Source: Planctomycetota bacterium (lineage in GTDB: Bacteria; Planctomycetota; SZUA-567; H5-PLA8). From it: 64,000 bases of DNA. The stretch covers positions 434,001 through 498,000 of the forward strand of contig JABTUM010000004.1 of the NCBI GenBank assembly GCA_015075375.1, written 5' to 3'. Shown piece after piece: positions 44,795 through 53,919 of this stretch (its first letter is position 1; each line of letters begins with the position of its first letter). A program made the translations under genes and the position numbers. The notes under the pieces were generated by a model. That model ran no database searches. It worked only from the letters and a program-made list of their open reading frames with translations, and was not told the origin of the DNA.

Positions 44795-44815
44795 CGAACG
44801 CGTGTCGTCGCCGCG

Positions 44816-44834
44816 GGCTTGCTCAACGCAAGCC
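44816..44834. repeat. Second short GC-rich hairpin at the island border
   Basis: GGCTTGC and GCAAGCC (44816-44822, 44828-44834) pair around a 5-base loop. The arms share the CTTGC/GCAAG core with the REP-like hairpin at 44.3 kb, 490 bases away, which suggests the same repeat family. It also lies past the end of the anti-sigma gene. Confidence 0.45.
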
Positions 44835-44896
44835 AACTCACGCGTCGACTCGGCTCGCCGCAAATTCCATTCAGGCAGGTAATCGGAAACGACGAC

Positions 44897-45916
44897 CTAC
44901 GCGCGGTCGTCTTCGGCGGGGGCTTTGCCGGTGGAGGGTACGCCGGGAGGCGTTTCGGGCAGGTCCGCTGCGGGTGCGGGAACGGCTTCCATCCGCGGCT
45001 CGTCGCGCAGGTAGCGCCGCAGCACCGGCTCGGACCAGAGTTCGAAGCGGCCCGGACAGCGCAGCACCACTACAGGAGCGCCGCTGTCGCCGAGATGCCG
45101 CGCGCGCAGCAGCGGCGGAAGCGCCACCGTGCCGCCTTCCACCGTGGCCTTGAACGACCGCGCCAGCGCCGCCTCCAGCTGCTGGGCGTTCAACGCCGGA
45201 TTCGAGCGCAGCGCTTCGATCTGATCGGGCGTGTACGCGACGAGGCACTCTTCCCGCGCATCGGTTTTGAGGTGCGGCATCAGCACCAGTTCGGTCCCGT
45301 CGGGCACTTCGACCAGCTCCAGCGTGTCGCCGCGCAGCACGCGGTCCCAGCGCGGAGCGTCCTTGCGTTCGACCCAGCGCTTCATCGCCACTTCGGTCGC
45401 CGACGGATGTTCGGGCGCCACCGCCGGGAAAGCCAGGAAGTGCGAAAGCGTCAGCGTCACCAGCACCATCGCCGCGGCCAGCGCGACGTAGCGCAGCCAC
45501 GCGAAGGGACTCCCGGTTTCGCGCCGTTCGGCCAGGCGCACCGACAAACTGCCCGGCCGCGCCGCACGGGCGCTCTCGCTCACGCTCTGCGCGTCGATCC
45601 GCGAAGCGCTCTCGCGCGCGCCCGGCGAAACCACGCCCGGCAGCCGCATCGCCGTGCTGCCCGGGCGCTGCATCCGCCCGCTGCGTTCCTTGTGCGCCAC
45701 CGAATCGCGGATGCGCTTCTCGAGCGTCACCCGGAACTCGGCCGAAGGCTCCACCACTCCGATGCGCTGAACCGCGCGCAGCGTCCCGCGAATCTGCTCG
45801 AGTTCCTCGCGCACCGCGGCATCGCTCTCGGCGAGCGCTTCCAGTTCGGCCTGGCGCGCGGGCTCCAACTCGCCCTTCGCCAGCGCCACCAGATCTTCTT
45901 GAAGCTGCTCGTCCAT
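44897..45916 (-). CDS. Anti-sigma factor-like membrane protein
   Basis: A 339-residue protein, directly after an ECF sigma gene (2 bases). The N-terminal ~60 residues form a helical region with acidic and leucine-rich character (LEPARQAELEALAESDAAVREELEQI), like zinc-less anti-sigma domains. One TM near residues 142-162 (WLRYVALAAAMVLVTLTL) separates it from a C-terminal periplasmic domain. No HxxxCxxC zinc motif is present. Start ATG 45916 chosen over TTG 45922. Inference from context: it holds the sigma factor until an envelope signal is received. Confidence 0.8.
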   Translation of the reverse strand: MDEQLQEDLVALAKGELEPARQAELEALAESDAAVREELEQIRGTLRAVQRIGVVEPSAEFRVTLEKRIRDSVAHKERSGRMQRPGSTAMRLPGVVSPGARESASRIDAQSVSESARAARPGSLSVRLAERRETGSPFAWLRYVALAAAMVLVTLTLSHFLAFPAVAPEHPSATEVAMKRWVERKDAPRWDRVLRGDTLELVEVPDGTELVLMPHLKTDAREECLVAYTPDQIEALRSNPALNAQQLEAALARSFKATVEGGTVALPPLLRARHLGDSGAPVVVLRCPGRFELWSEPVLRRYLRDEPRMEAVPAPAADLPETPPGVPSTGKAPAEDDRA

Positions 45917-45918
45917 GT

Positions 45919-46530
45919 TCAACTCGATTCGTCCGCCGCTTCCTGCCAGGGGCCCGTGGCCCCTTTCATGCTCCGCCCGAGATGCTCCCGCAACCGTTTC
46001 ACCGCGTGGAACATGCGGCTCTTCACGGTGCCCACGGGAATGTTCAACGTCTCGGAAATCTCCTGGTACTTCAGGCCCTGCACTTCACTCAAGATGAAGA
46101 CCAGCTTGTGTTCCTCGGGCAGCGCGTCGATCGCCTCCACCACCGCCCCGGTCAGTTCGTCCTTGCCCACCGTCGAGCGCGGGTCCTCGGCGCGCGCGGC
46201 CACCGCTTCGGCCAGCGAATGCCCGTTCTCGTCCTGCGCGTCCAAGCTCCGAACCTTCCGCTCGCTCTTCGTCCGCCGCAGGTAATCGATCCAGCAGTTG
46301 CGGCCGATGCGATACAGATACGTCGTGAACTTGGCCCGCGGCTCGTACTCCTCCCGGTGCATGTACAGCCGCAGGAAAACTTCCTGCGTCAAGTCTTCCG
46401 CCAGCGTCTGATCCCAAACCAAGCGAAAGAAAAAGTTCAGCAGCCCCACTTGGTGCCGCTTGACGAGCTTGTCGAAGGCGGATTCTTCCCCCTGTGCAAA
46501 CTCGGACATCAGCTCAGGATCGCTTTTCAT
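45919..46530 (-). CDS. ECF (RpoE-type) RNA polymerase sigma factor
   Basis: A 203-residue sigma-70 family protein. Region 2 (about 10-85) has FDKLVKRHQVGLLNFFFRLV, LAEDLTQEVFLRLY and KFTTYLYRIGRNCWIDYLRR; region 4 (about 125-185) has ALPEEHKLVFILSEVQGL and YQEISETLNIPVGTVKSRM, the DNA-binding helix. Region 1 and 3 are absent. No autoregulated -35 of the GAAC type was found upstream. It is followed by its likely anti-sigma partner. Confidence 0.94.
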   Translation of the reverse strand: MKSDPELMSEFAQGEESAFDKLVKRHQVGLLNFFFRLVWDQTLAEDLTQEVFLRLYMHREEYEPRAKFTTYLYRIGRNCWIDYLRRTKSERKVRSLDAQDENGHSLAEAVAARAEDPRSTVGKDELTGAVVEAIDALPEEHKLVFILSEVQGLKYQEISETLNIPVGTVKSRMFHAVKRLREHLGRSMKGATGPWQEAADESS

Positions 46531-46603
46531 CTTGCCAAGCGTCCCGGTCGCGCAGGGTTAGGAACGCTCCCCGTTAGGAGGAGGTTCAAAAAATAACGCT
46601 CGC

Positions 46604-46628
46604 AAAACCCCTTACTAGACAGGGGCTT
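46604..46628 (-). terminator. Probable rho-independent terminator of the GGDEF-like gene
   Basis: On the minus strand an 8-pair stem (AAGCCCCT with AGGGGTTT, one G-T wobble) and 8-base loop end in a four-T run. It sits about 90 bases after the stop of the gene upstream. The T tract is short. Confidence 0.5.
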
Positions 46629-46718
46629 GCAAGAAACACACGAGGTGCGTCCAGGAAGTTTAACGCGCATGCTTCGACAATCCGGCAACTAAAAAAGATG
46701 CACGTGTGGCGCTCATCC

Positions 46719-47462
46719 TCATCGGACTTCAGCGACGGGGTCGGGCGTGCGGTGTTGAATCGATTCAGGCGTAGCTTGCTCAGCCGCCTTGCGTGCGCCC
46801 GCGAAGAGGTCGTCGGGCCCTGGCTCTGACGGATGGCTGGGATCTTCTTCGTGCCCGCCTAAGCGCAGGCGAACCTCGTACAGCTCCGGGACGGCTTGAA
46901 CGGCCTTGCGCAGCCGGTCGATCACCACGTCGCTGCCTCCCTTATTAGTCAGACTCAGGAGCACCGCGAAGCGGCCGGGGCCGAGCACATAAGCGCTGTC
47001 GCTGGCGCGCGTCGCAGCCCGCAGCGTCCGCGCCAAGGCGCGCCACGCCACATACGACGGCACCGTAAGTCGTTCACCCTGTTCGAGATCGGCCAGCACC
47101 ATGCCGACATGTTTACCCAGCCGCGCCGAACGCGACCACTCCACTTCCAGATCTTGGCGCAAGCGGTCTGGACCGAAGAGGCCGGTCAGTTGATCCATGC
47201 CTTCGGGATTCGCATCGCGGCGGCCCGAGGCGTTGCGAGCGAAGACCCAGCCCGCTACCAGCGAAGGCAGCGCGCTGGCCAGCACGCCCCAAAGAAACGG
47301 CTGCACGCGCAGATCTTCGGGGTCCAGCGTAAGCGCCCCCAGCAATCCGCCCATGCCCGCGCAAACCGCCGTGACGCCCACGCCGATCGCCCAAACGCTC
47401 CAGACGGAAGGACGGCTCGACGGTGGGACGATCGCCTCGCTCAAAACCGCTTCCCCTTCCAC
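46719..47462 (-). CDS. Two-TM membrane protein with degenerate GGDEF domain
   Basis: A 247-residue protein. Two TMs (about 21-45 and 53-72) precede a domain beginning DQLTGLFGPDRLRQDLEVE, the GGDEF family start, and the signature loop is reduced to LGPGRFAVLLS where GGDEF is expected. Without the glycine-acidic pair it cannot be an active diguanylate cyclase and may bind nucleotides or act as scaffold. The start codon is GTG at 47462 with no clear Shine-Dalgarno. An independent promoter is not evident. Confidence 0.7.
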   Translation of the reverse strand: MEGEAVLSEAIVPPSSRPSVWSVWAIGVGVTAVCAGMGGLLGALTLDPEDLRVQPFLWGVLASALPSLVAGWVFARNASGRRDANPEGMDQLTGLFGPDRLRQDLEVEWSRSARLGKHVGMVLADLEQGERLTVPSYVAWRALARTLRAATRASDSAYVLGPGRFAVLLSLTNKGGSDVVIDRLRKAVQAVPELYEVRLRLGGHEEDPSHPSEPGPDDLFAGARKAAEQATPESIQHRTPDPVAEVR

Positions 47463-47614
47463 ACTGCTGAATAGGTGAATTTACGAATCGCCAGAGCCTA
47501 CCAGAAGCCATGTCCGCGTAAAGACTACCGTTTGAACCTTCGACATTCCTGGCGCAGCCACTGGAATCAGAGGGTATGTTGTCTATATCGCTCTGGATTG
47601 AGGATTAGGTTCCC

Positions 47615-49552
47615 ATGCACGTTACCCCCTGGCTGCACAATGCGGCTCTGCCCGACACCAGTTCGATTGCGAGGCTGGTCGCGCACGAACGTTTCCGCGG
47701 CAAGCAAGGCGAGGAGCTCGCGCTGGCGTTGTGGCAGTACACCATCGATCCGCGCGCGGGCTTCTATCACTTCTGGTCGCCCGCCGATCGCGACGTGGAA
47801 CGCCCTTATCACAAAGGCGATTACGTAAAGGATCCGCTGAAGCTGATCAATTCCTACGGGTACATGTTGTGCGGGACCGTGGCGAGCATCTACGCGAATC
47901 TGTGCGAGGCCGTGGGGCTGCGCGTCGCCATCGTCGGTGTCACCGGACACACGCTTAACGAAGTGTACCTCGACGGCGGTTGGCGGCTGATCGACTGCGA
48001 CTTGCGGGCCTTCCATCGCAAGCCCGACGGATCCATCGCGAGCCTCAAGGAACTGCTCGCGAATCCCGAACTCGTCGCCAAGCCCACCGCGCCCAGCGAA
48101 CCGTACTATGTCGCCGACCGCGCGCCCGCGGACATGGCGAAGGCCTGTTACGCGCCGGGCGTGGGCGGGCAGATGCCGCGCTGGATCGAGAACCTGCATA
48201 CCATGGACTTCGCGCTGCGGCCGGGCGAACGCCTGACGCTCTGGCCGGGGCCGCGCGAAAACCGCTGGAGCTTCCCGCCGCATTGGGTGGCCGACTCGAA
48301 GCAGTACGCCAAGGAGTGGAAAGGCCAGGGACCGCGCGAGCGCTTCGAACCGCATCGCACGTACGGCAACGGCCGCTTCGAGTACGCGCCCGATCTGACG
48401 TCGCGCAGCCGCGACCTGGAAGCCGGCGCGTGGAAGCTCGAAGGGCTGGCCAGCACGCCCCACGGGCTGGCCGTGGCCGCTCCGGCGGCGAGCGGCCGCG
48501 CGGAAGTCCTGCTCCTTTCGCCGTGGCCGTTCACCGGACGGGTCGAAGACGCGCAGGATCCGGACGCCAAGTCCGACGCGGCGAGCGTCGAACTGGTCCT
48601 GGCTTTTCCCGGCGGAGCGAAGGGCGCGGCCCGCGTAAGCGTCTCGGCGGACGGCGTGACGTTCGAAGACGCCGGTCGCTTCGCCCATGCCGGCGCGTAC
48701 CGCGTGGACCTTACGCCCTGGGTCGAACGCCGCCACCGCGCGCGCGTGATCCTGGAATTGGAAGGCGCCGCGGTGCTGAACGCCGTTACGCTGCGCGGGC
48801 ACGTCCAGCATGCGGCGAACGCGTACCCGTTCCTCGATGCGAACGGCACGGCGATGCGCTTCCACGCGCTCGACGAACGCGGCGAGCGGACGCTTTCGGA
48901 ACATTGGGCGGCGGGGCTGGAAGCCGTCGCCGACGGCTTCCCGCCCGAACTGGTCTGCGCCGAGAATCTCCGGCGCGGGCCGAAGCCGTACGACCGGCTG
49001 AGTCCGATCGATCCCGCGCGGCCGTGGTCGGCCGTCTTCCGTGTCGAGCCGCGCGTGCTGCACGGGCGGCCCATCCGCCGCGTGCGGCTCCAGGCCTCGC
49101 TCCAAAGCGCGAAGGGCGATCCGGATCGTCCGCCCGAGGGCTACACGCAGCGTCCGCCGCGCGCAAAGCTCGAAGCCGCAACCGTGCTGGAAGGCGCGTG
49201 GACGACCGTCGACGAACGCAGCGCGCCGCTGCATAAGGACGGCTGGCACTTCAGCCTCAACGGCGAGTACACCGTCCCGTCGGCGGCGGGCGCGGAGGCC
49301 GTGTACGTGCGCGTCACTTCCGATTTGCCGGGGTGGGAAGTGCGCGCGGGCTTGAGTTGCCTGCTCGACGACGCGCCCGCCGGCATGCCGCCGCTGGAAG
49401 TTGTGCATCGCTGGAAGGAAGCGGACGCTTCCCGCGAGTACCGCGTCGAACTGCCCGCCGGCGTCGTGGCGCACGGCTACCGTGTGCCTACGGGCGCCGG
49501 ACCGGTCGAAGACGTGGAAGTGGATTGGCGCGTGCCGAACCTGCGCAGGTAA
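47615..49552 (+). CDS. Transglutaminase-like protein with C-terminal beta-sandwich domains
   Basis: A 645-residue protein without a signal peptide. The transglutaminase-like catalytic triad is visible in the first 130 residues: Cys86 (LCGTVASIYANL), His112 (TGHTLNEVY) and Asp127 (LIDCDLR). The remaining ~500 residues are beta-rich and contain sugar-binding-like repeats (ASVELVLAFPGGAKGAARV). Such proteins may cleave or cross-link peptide or glycan-linked substrates, but no family or substrate can be named. It is convergent with the next gene. Confidence 0.75.
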   Translation: MHVTPWLHNAALPDTSSIARLVAHERFRGKQGEELALALWQYTIDPRAGFYHFWSPADRDVERPYHKGDYVKDPLKLINSYGYMLCGTVASIYANLCEAVGLRVAIVGVTGHTLNEVYLDGGWRLIDCDLRAFHRKPDGSIASLKELLANPELVAKPTAPSEPYYVADRAPADMAKACYAPGVGGQMPRWIENLHTMDFALRPGERLTLWPGPRENRWSFPPHWVADSKQYAKEWKGQGPRERFEPHRTYGNGRFEYAPDLTSRSRDLEAGAWKLEGLASTPHGLAVAAPAASGRAEVLLLSPWPFTGRVEDAQDPDAKSDAASVELVLAFPGGAKGAARVSVSADGVTFEDAGRFAHAGAYRVDLTPWVERRHRARVILELEGAAVLNAVTLRGHVQHAANAYPFLDANGTAMRFHALDERGERTLSEHWAAGLEAVADGFPPELVCAENLRRGPKPYDRLSPIDPARPWSAVFRVEPRVLHGRPIRRVRLQASLQSAKGDPDRPPEGYTQRPPRAKLEAATVLEGAWTTVDERSAPLHKDGWHFSLNGEYTVPSAAGAEAVYVRVTSDLPGWEVRAGLSCLLDDAPAGMPPLEVVHRWKEADASREYRVELPAGVVAHGYRVPTGAGPVEDVEVDWRVPNLRR

Positions 49553-49564
49553 TTCGGCCGTCGC

Positions 49565-50038
49565 TCAGCTCAGTACGCGCGCGCCTGCCGCTACGCCGCC
49601 GAAGACCCCGGCCAACAGCATCGGCAAGCAGCCCGCCGGCGGCTTGGGCATCGGAATCGGAAGTTGGAGTGCCGTGGGGTCGAAGGTCGAGCAGGAGACT
49701 TCGGCGATCTTGCGCTTCCCTTCTTCGAGCTTCGTCCAATGCAGCTCGACCTTCTCGGGCACCACGGGCGAACCGGCGGCCGTCTGCCCCGGATAGCTGA
49801 TCACCATCTCGTTGCCGGGCAGACTGTGCTTCACCCCTTTGCGCGGCTGCGCATCGCCGGGCACCACGAGCTGCATATCCAACTCGAGCGCCTTGGCCAG
49901 CGCACTGGGCCATTCGAGGCCCAAGGGCTTCTTGAGCACCACGTCGAGCCGGCCCGTCTCGGGGCCCTTGGCGATCACGCGGCAGGTCACGAATTCCACG
50001 TCCGCCGTACCGCCCGTCCACCGGATGCTCGCCTTCAT
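49565..50038 (-). CDS. Hypothetical 157-aa protein with C-terminal TM
   Basis: From ATG 50038 (GGAGG about 10 bases upstream; a longer start at 50161 adds 41 residues with no domain) the protein is beta-rich (VEFVTCRVIAKGPETGRLDVVL) and ends in a single hydrophobic segment (CLPMLLAGVFGGVAAG). This is tail-anchor-like or a short transmembrane domain. No family recognised. It is convergent with the transglutaminase-like gene and divergent from the LacI regulator. Confidence 0.6.
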   Translation of the reverse strand: MKASIRWTGGTADVEFVTCRVIAKGPETGRLDVVLKKPLGLEWPSALAKALELDMQLVVPGDAQPRKGVKHSLPGNEMVISYPGQTAAGSPVVPEKVELHWTKLEEGKRKIAEVSCSTFDPTALQLPIPMPKPPAGCLPMLLAGVFGGVAAGARVLS

Positions 50039-50191
50039 CTTCGTTGCGCCTCCGCCGGCAGGCAACGTCCCGTGCGTCGTTTCGGCTTGAGCCGAACCGG
50101 GAGCAGCCGCCGGATGTCCAAGTTGTCCGCCCCGTTGTAACGCCAATGCCCGCAGGATCAAGAACCGTGCGCGGCGGGCCGGAAAGGGGGC

Positions 50192-50220
50192 TTGCGGCCG
50201 CCTGGAGATTCGGCTATAAA
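50192..50220 (+). promoter_or_regulatory. Promoter of the LacI-family regulator
   Basis: TTGCGG (50192-50197) and TATAAA (50215-50220) are spaced by an ideal 17 bases. A GTGCGCAC palindrome with a central CG, the usual core of LacI-family operators, lies right after it at 50224-50231. Confidence 0.5.
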
Positions 50221-50223
50221 TAC

Positions 50224-50231
50224 GTGCGCAC
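50224..50231. promoter_or_regulatory. Candidate LacI-family operator
   Basis: An 8-bp palindrome GTGCGCAC with a central CpG lies at the expected transcription start, 37 bases before the regulator ATG. It would give autoregulation. Confidence 0.35.
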
Positions 50232-50267
50232 TCGATTGAGCATTAACAAATAAGGGAATCGGAACGC

Positions 50268-51293
50268 ATGGCTCAGCGCATTCGCATGGCCGACATCGCT
50301 TCCAAGCTGGGCGTCAGCCGTACCACCGTATCCCGCGTGCTCTCCGGAAAAAGCGTGGCCTTCCGCATCGCGCCCGAAACCGCCGAACGCATTCTAAAGG
50401 AAGCCGAGAAAGTCGGCTACCAGCCCTCGCAACTCGCCCGTGGTCTGCGCACGGCCTTTTCGCGCACGCTGGGCCTCCTGGTCAGCGATATCTCCAACCC
50501 CTTCTTCGCCAACATCGCCTGGGCCGCCGAGCAGGCCGCCGAACAGCAGGGCTTCGCCGTGATCGTGGGCTCCAGCGGCGAAGACCTGAAGCGCGAACGC
50601 GCCTACGTGAACAACCTGATCAGCCGCGGCGCCGACGGCTTGATCGTCGCGCCCGCCGGCCCCGACTACGAACACCTCGCCGAACTCCAGCGCGACGGAT
50701 ACCCCTTCGTCACGCTCGACCGCGTCTTCGAAGACCTCGACTGCGACTGGGTGGCGGTGGACAACCAGGGCGCCGCGCGCGGGCTGTGCGAAGTGCTGGC
50801 CGAGCGCGGCTGCAAACGCATCGCGTTTCTGGGCGGGCGCATGGAAACCAGCACCGCGCGGCTGCGCCTGGAAGGCTACCGCGCGGCCTTGCGCGGCGCA
50901 GGCCTGGCCTTCGACCAGACGCGGGTTCACCTGAGCGACTTCAGCGTCGAGTCCGGCCGGCGCGGCGCCGAACAGTTGCTCAAGCTGCCCGTCCCGCCCG
51001 ACGGCATCTTCTGCGCGAACAACAAGATTCTCTTCGGCTGCCTCGACCGTCTGGCAAGCGCACCCAAGGAGCCCTGGGCCGCGCTGCCCATCGCGAGCTT
51101 CGACGAAACCCCGTTCATGAAGGTGCTGGGCCGGACCCTCGTGGTCGCCGCGCAGCCCGAACACAAGATCGGCGCTCGCGCGGTCGAACTGCTCTTGAAA
51201 CGCATCCTTTCCGGACCGCCCGGCAGCCCGCGCATGAACAAGCCGTATACGCATGACCTGCTGCAGACGGAACAGAAGAAATTCGGGTTTTAA
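50268..51293 (+). CDS. LacI/GalR-family transcriptional regulator
   Basis: A 341-residue repressor. The N-terminal helix-turn-helix (residues about 7-55) has MADIASKLGVSRTTVSRVLSGKS and the hinge LARGLRT; the sugar-binding domain (about 62-335) has LGLLVSDISNPFFANI and FDETPFM. GGGAATC precedes ATG. The neighbours, an isomerase and a ribokinase, suggest that it senses the sugar they degrade. Confidence 0.93.
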   Translation: MAQRIRMADIASKLGVSRTTVSRVLSGKSVAFRIAPETAERILKEAEKVGYQPSQLARGLRTAFSRTLGLLVSDISNPFFANIAWAAEQAAEQQGFAVIVGSSGEDLKRERAYVNNLISRGADGLIVAPAGPDYEHLAELQRDGYPFVTLDRVFEDLDCDWVAVDNQGAARGLCEVLAERGCKRIAFLGGRMETSTARLRLEGYRAALRGAGLAFDQTRVHLSDFSVESGRRGAEQLLKLPVPPDGIFCANNKILFGCLDRLASAPKEPWAALPIASFDETPFMKVLGRTLVVAAQPEHKIGARAVELLLKRILSGPPGSPRMNKPYTHDLLQTEQKKFGF

Positions 51294-51338
51294 CCGTTTC
51301 ACCGCGAAGACGCTGCCTTTTACGAAAGGGAATCGGCC

Positions 51339-52763
51339 ATGGCCAAGATCGGCATCCTCAGCTTCTCGGACGGACGGGCCTTCGTGCACAAGAATCTCGT
51401 GCAGATGCTCAAGGGCTTCGAAGATCGTCTGGTCAAGCGTCTCACCAAAGCCGGGCACGAGGTGGTCACCGCGAAGCAAGTCTGGACGAACGCGCTGGCG
51501 ACGAGCGAAGCGAAGAAGCTCGCCAAGGCCGGCGTGGAGTGCACGATCTTCAATTATGCGGTTTGGTGCTTCCCGCACTTCACGGCGCTGGCCAGCCGCT
51601 TCGCGCCGGGGCCGATCCTGGCCTTCGGCTGCATCAACCCCAAGTTCCCCGGCATGGTCGGACTGCTTGCGGGCGTCGGCGGCCTGAATCAGTTGGGCGT
51701 GCGCTACGACCGCGTCTTCGGCGAGATCGAAGACGAGAAGGTCTTTGCGCAGGTCCAGGCCTTCGTCGCCGCGGCGCATTGCGCCAACACGCTCAAGGGC
51801 CAGACCTACGGGCTCGTCGGCGGGCGGCCTATGGGCATGTATACGGCGGTGAGCAACACCGACCAGTGGATGAGCCAATTCGGCGTGGACGTGGAGCACA
51901 TCGACCAGTGGGAACTTGTCCGCCGCGCGCCAAGCATCGACGCCAAACAAGTAACGAAGGCGCGCAAGTGGCTCGAGAAACACGTAGGTAAGATCGAATA
52001 CGACGGCAAGCAACTCACGCCGGAACTGCTCGAACGGCAGATCCGCAGCACCGAGGTGATGAAGCAATTGATCCGCGAATGGAACCTCGATTTCAGCGGC
52101 ATCAAGGCACAGCCCGAACTGACCACGCATTGGTGCACGATGGACATTACCGAGGCCTTCCTGAACGATCCCTACGACTGGGACGGCCCGCACGAGCCGC
52201 ACGTCTGTTCGACCGAAGCCGATATGGACGCGGCGCTGACGATGCAGATATTCAAGCTCCTGACCGAAGTGAAGGAAGGCCGCGCCACCCCGGTCCTCTT
52301 CGCCGACGTCCGGCATTACTTCGAAAAGGAAGGCGTCTTCGATCTGGTCAACAGCGGGCAGCACGCGACGTACTTCGCCAAGCGCAGCTTCAAGCACACC
52401 GAGAACCTGCCGCACGTCCGCTTCCGGCCCGAAGGATTTTACTTCCCGGCGGGCGGCGCAAGCGTGATGCACTTGGCCGAGCCCGGCAAACTTACCTTCG
52501 CGCGCCTCACGCGCCGGGACGGAAAGTATTGGATGGCCATTTTGCGCGGCGAATTCGTCCGCTTCGGCGAAAAGAAAGATTGGGAACTCGTCAACGCCGT
52601 GCAGGACAACTGGCCGCACGCCTTCGCGAAGTTCGACTGCCCGGCCGATACCTTCCTCCAGTCTTACGCCAGCAACCACATCCACGCAGTCTACGGCGAC
52701 TACGTGGACGAACTGGTCAAGGTCTGCAAGCTGACCAACGTGGAACCGGTGGTGTTGAAGTAG
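51339..52763 (+). CDS. L-fucose/L-arabinose isomerase-family protein
   Basis: A 474-residue protein in the fucose/arabinose isomerase fold: N-terminal Rossmann-like domain (IGILSFSDGRAFVH, then FGCINPKF and GLVGGRPMGMY) and a C-terminal domain with HWCTMDITEAFLND and RFRPEGFYFPAGG. These enzymes interconvert aldoses and ketoses with Mn. It is shorter than E. coli FucI (591), typical of the uncharacterised branch. AAAGGGA precedes ATG. It lies 45 bases after the LacI gene and 95 bases before a ribokinase. Confidence 0.88.
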   Translation: MAKIGILSFSDGRAFVHKNLVQMLKGFEDRLVKRLTKAGHEVVTAKQVWTNALATSEAKKLAKAGVECTIFNYAVWCFPHFTALASRFAPGPILAFGCINPKFPGMVGLLAGVGGLNQLGVRYDRVFGEIEDEKVFAQVQAFVAAAHCANTLKGQTYGLVGGRPMGMYTAVSNTDQWMSQFGVDVEHIDQWELVRRAPSIDAKQVTKARKWLEKHVGKIEYDGKQLTPELLERQIRSTEVMKQLIREWNLDFSGIKAQPELTTHWCTMDITEAFLNDPYDWDGPHEPHVCSTEADMDAALTMQIFKLLTEVKEGRATPVLFADVRHYFEKEGVFDLVNSGQHATYFAKRSFKHTENLPHVRFRPEGFYFPAGGASVMHLAEPGKLTFARLTRRDGKYWMAILRGEFVRFGEKKDWELVNAVQDNWPHAFAKFDCPADTFLQSYASNHIHAVYGDYVDELVKVCKLTNVEPVVLK

Positions 52764-52775
52764 CCGGTTCGTTTG

Positions 52776-52789
52776 TTTGCTTAAGCAAA
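52776..52789. promoter_or_regulatory. Perfect 14-bp palindrome before the ribokinase gene
   Basis: TTTGCTTAAGCAAA is a complete palindrome 70 bases before the ribokinase ATG. It is a good candidate operator for the nearby LacI regulator, although the centre TTAA lacks the CG of typical sites. Confidence 0.45.
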
Positions 52790-52858
52790 GTCGTTCGTAC
52801 CCGGTAAGATCCCGGCGCTCTTGGCATTCTCTGCGATGGGACTTAACCGGGGATCGAC

Positions 52859-53857
52859 ATGCCTACGTCACACGGACGCGTCATCGTCGTCGGCAGCACC
52901 AACACCGATCTGGTTGTGCATTGCGAAGCGCTCCCCGAAGGCGGCCAGACCGTCCTCGGCGGCGACTTGCTTACCTTTGCCGGCGGCAAGGGCGCGAACC
53001 AAGCGGTCGCGGCGGCGCGCGCGGGCGCGAAGGTCCATTTCATCGGCGCCTTCGGCGACGACGCCTTCGGGCGCGCGCGGCGCGCGGACCTCGAGAAGGA
53101 AGGCGTCGACTGCTCGGGCTGCGTGACCAAGAAGAGGGTGCCTAGCGGCGTGGCGCTGATCGCCATCGGAACGGGCGGCAAGGGCAAGCGGAAAGCTCAA
53201 GCCGAGAACCAGATCGTCGTCGCGCCAGGCGCGAACATGCGCCTGACCTCCGCCGACGTGAAGCGCGGGTTGCCCAAAGACTTGACCATTCAGGACGCGC
53301 TGGTCTGTTCCCTGGAGGTGCCCTTCGACGCGATCGCCGTGGCGCTTGCCGCCGCCCGCACCGCGCATTGTTCCACCATCCTCAATCCGGCGCCCATGCC
53401 GCCGCAAGGCCTGCCCGACGACTTGATGCGCCACCCGCACTTCCTGACGCCCAACGAATCCGAATGCGCCGCCATCCTGGGCCTGCCGCACGGTTCGCCG
53501 GCGATCCCCACGCGCGGCCCGGCCAAATTGAAAAGCATCGCGCAACGTTTCCAGACCTTGGGCTACCCCATGCTGCTCATCACCTGCGGAGCCCGGGGCG
53601 TCGATCTCTGCGACGGCGACCACTACGCGAGGAACTTCTCGCGCGCGCCCAAAGTCCAAGCGGTGGATACCGTCGGCGCCGGCGACTGCTTCAACGGCTG
53701 CCTCGCCGCGCACCTCTCGTTCGACGACCATGCGGACATCAATCGAGCCGTCGATTTTGCCGTCGCCGCCGCCGCCCTGAAGGTCACGCGCCACGGCGCG
53801 CAAGCCGGCATGCCGCGGCGCCCCGAAATCCTGCGCATGCTCAAGCGGATGAAATAG
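52859..53857 (+). CDS. rbsK: Ribokinase-family (PfkB) sugar kinase
   Basis: A 332-residue PfkB kinase. The N-terminal substrate signature GGKGANQAVAAARAG is near residue 42 and the ATP/catalytic signature VDTVGAGDCFNGCLAAH near residue 265, with the catalytic base in GAGD. Clear ribokinase-type motifs (STNTDLVV) support a phosphorylated sugar product, probably of the isomerase upstream. GGGGA lies before ATG. Whether ribose or another ketose is the true substrate is open. Confidence 0.9.
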   Translation: MPTSHGRVIVVGSTNTDLVVHCEALPEGGQTVLGGDLLTFAGGKGANQAVAAARAGAKVHFIGAFGDDAFGRARRADLEKEGVDCSGCVTKKRVPSGVALIAIGTGGKGKRKAQAENQIVVAPGANMRLTSADVKRGLPKDLTIQDALVCSLEVPFDAIAVALAAARTAHCSTILNPAPMPPQGLPDDLMRHPHFLTPNESECAAILGLPHGSPAIPTRGPAKLKSIAQRFQTLGYPMLLITCGARGVDLCDGDHYARNFSRAPKVQAVDTVGAGDCFNGCLAAHLSFDDHADINRAVDFAVAAAALKVTRHGAQAGMPRRPEILRMLKRMK

Positions 53858-53919
53858 AAGCCGCGAAGACTCGCCGCCCGTACCATGCAATACTGCGCCG
53901 CACCGGTTACGCTCTTGTC

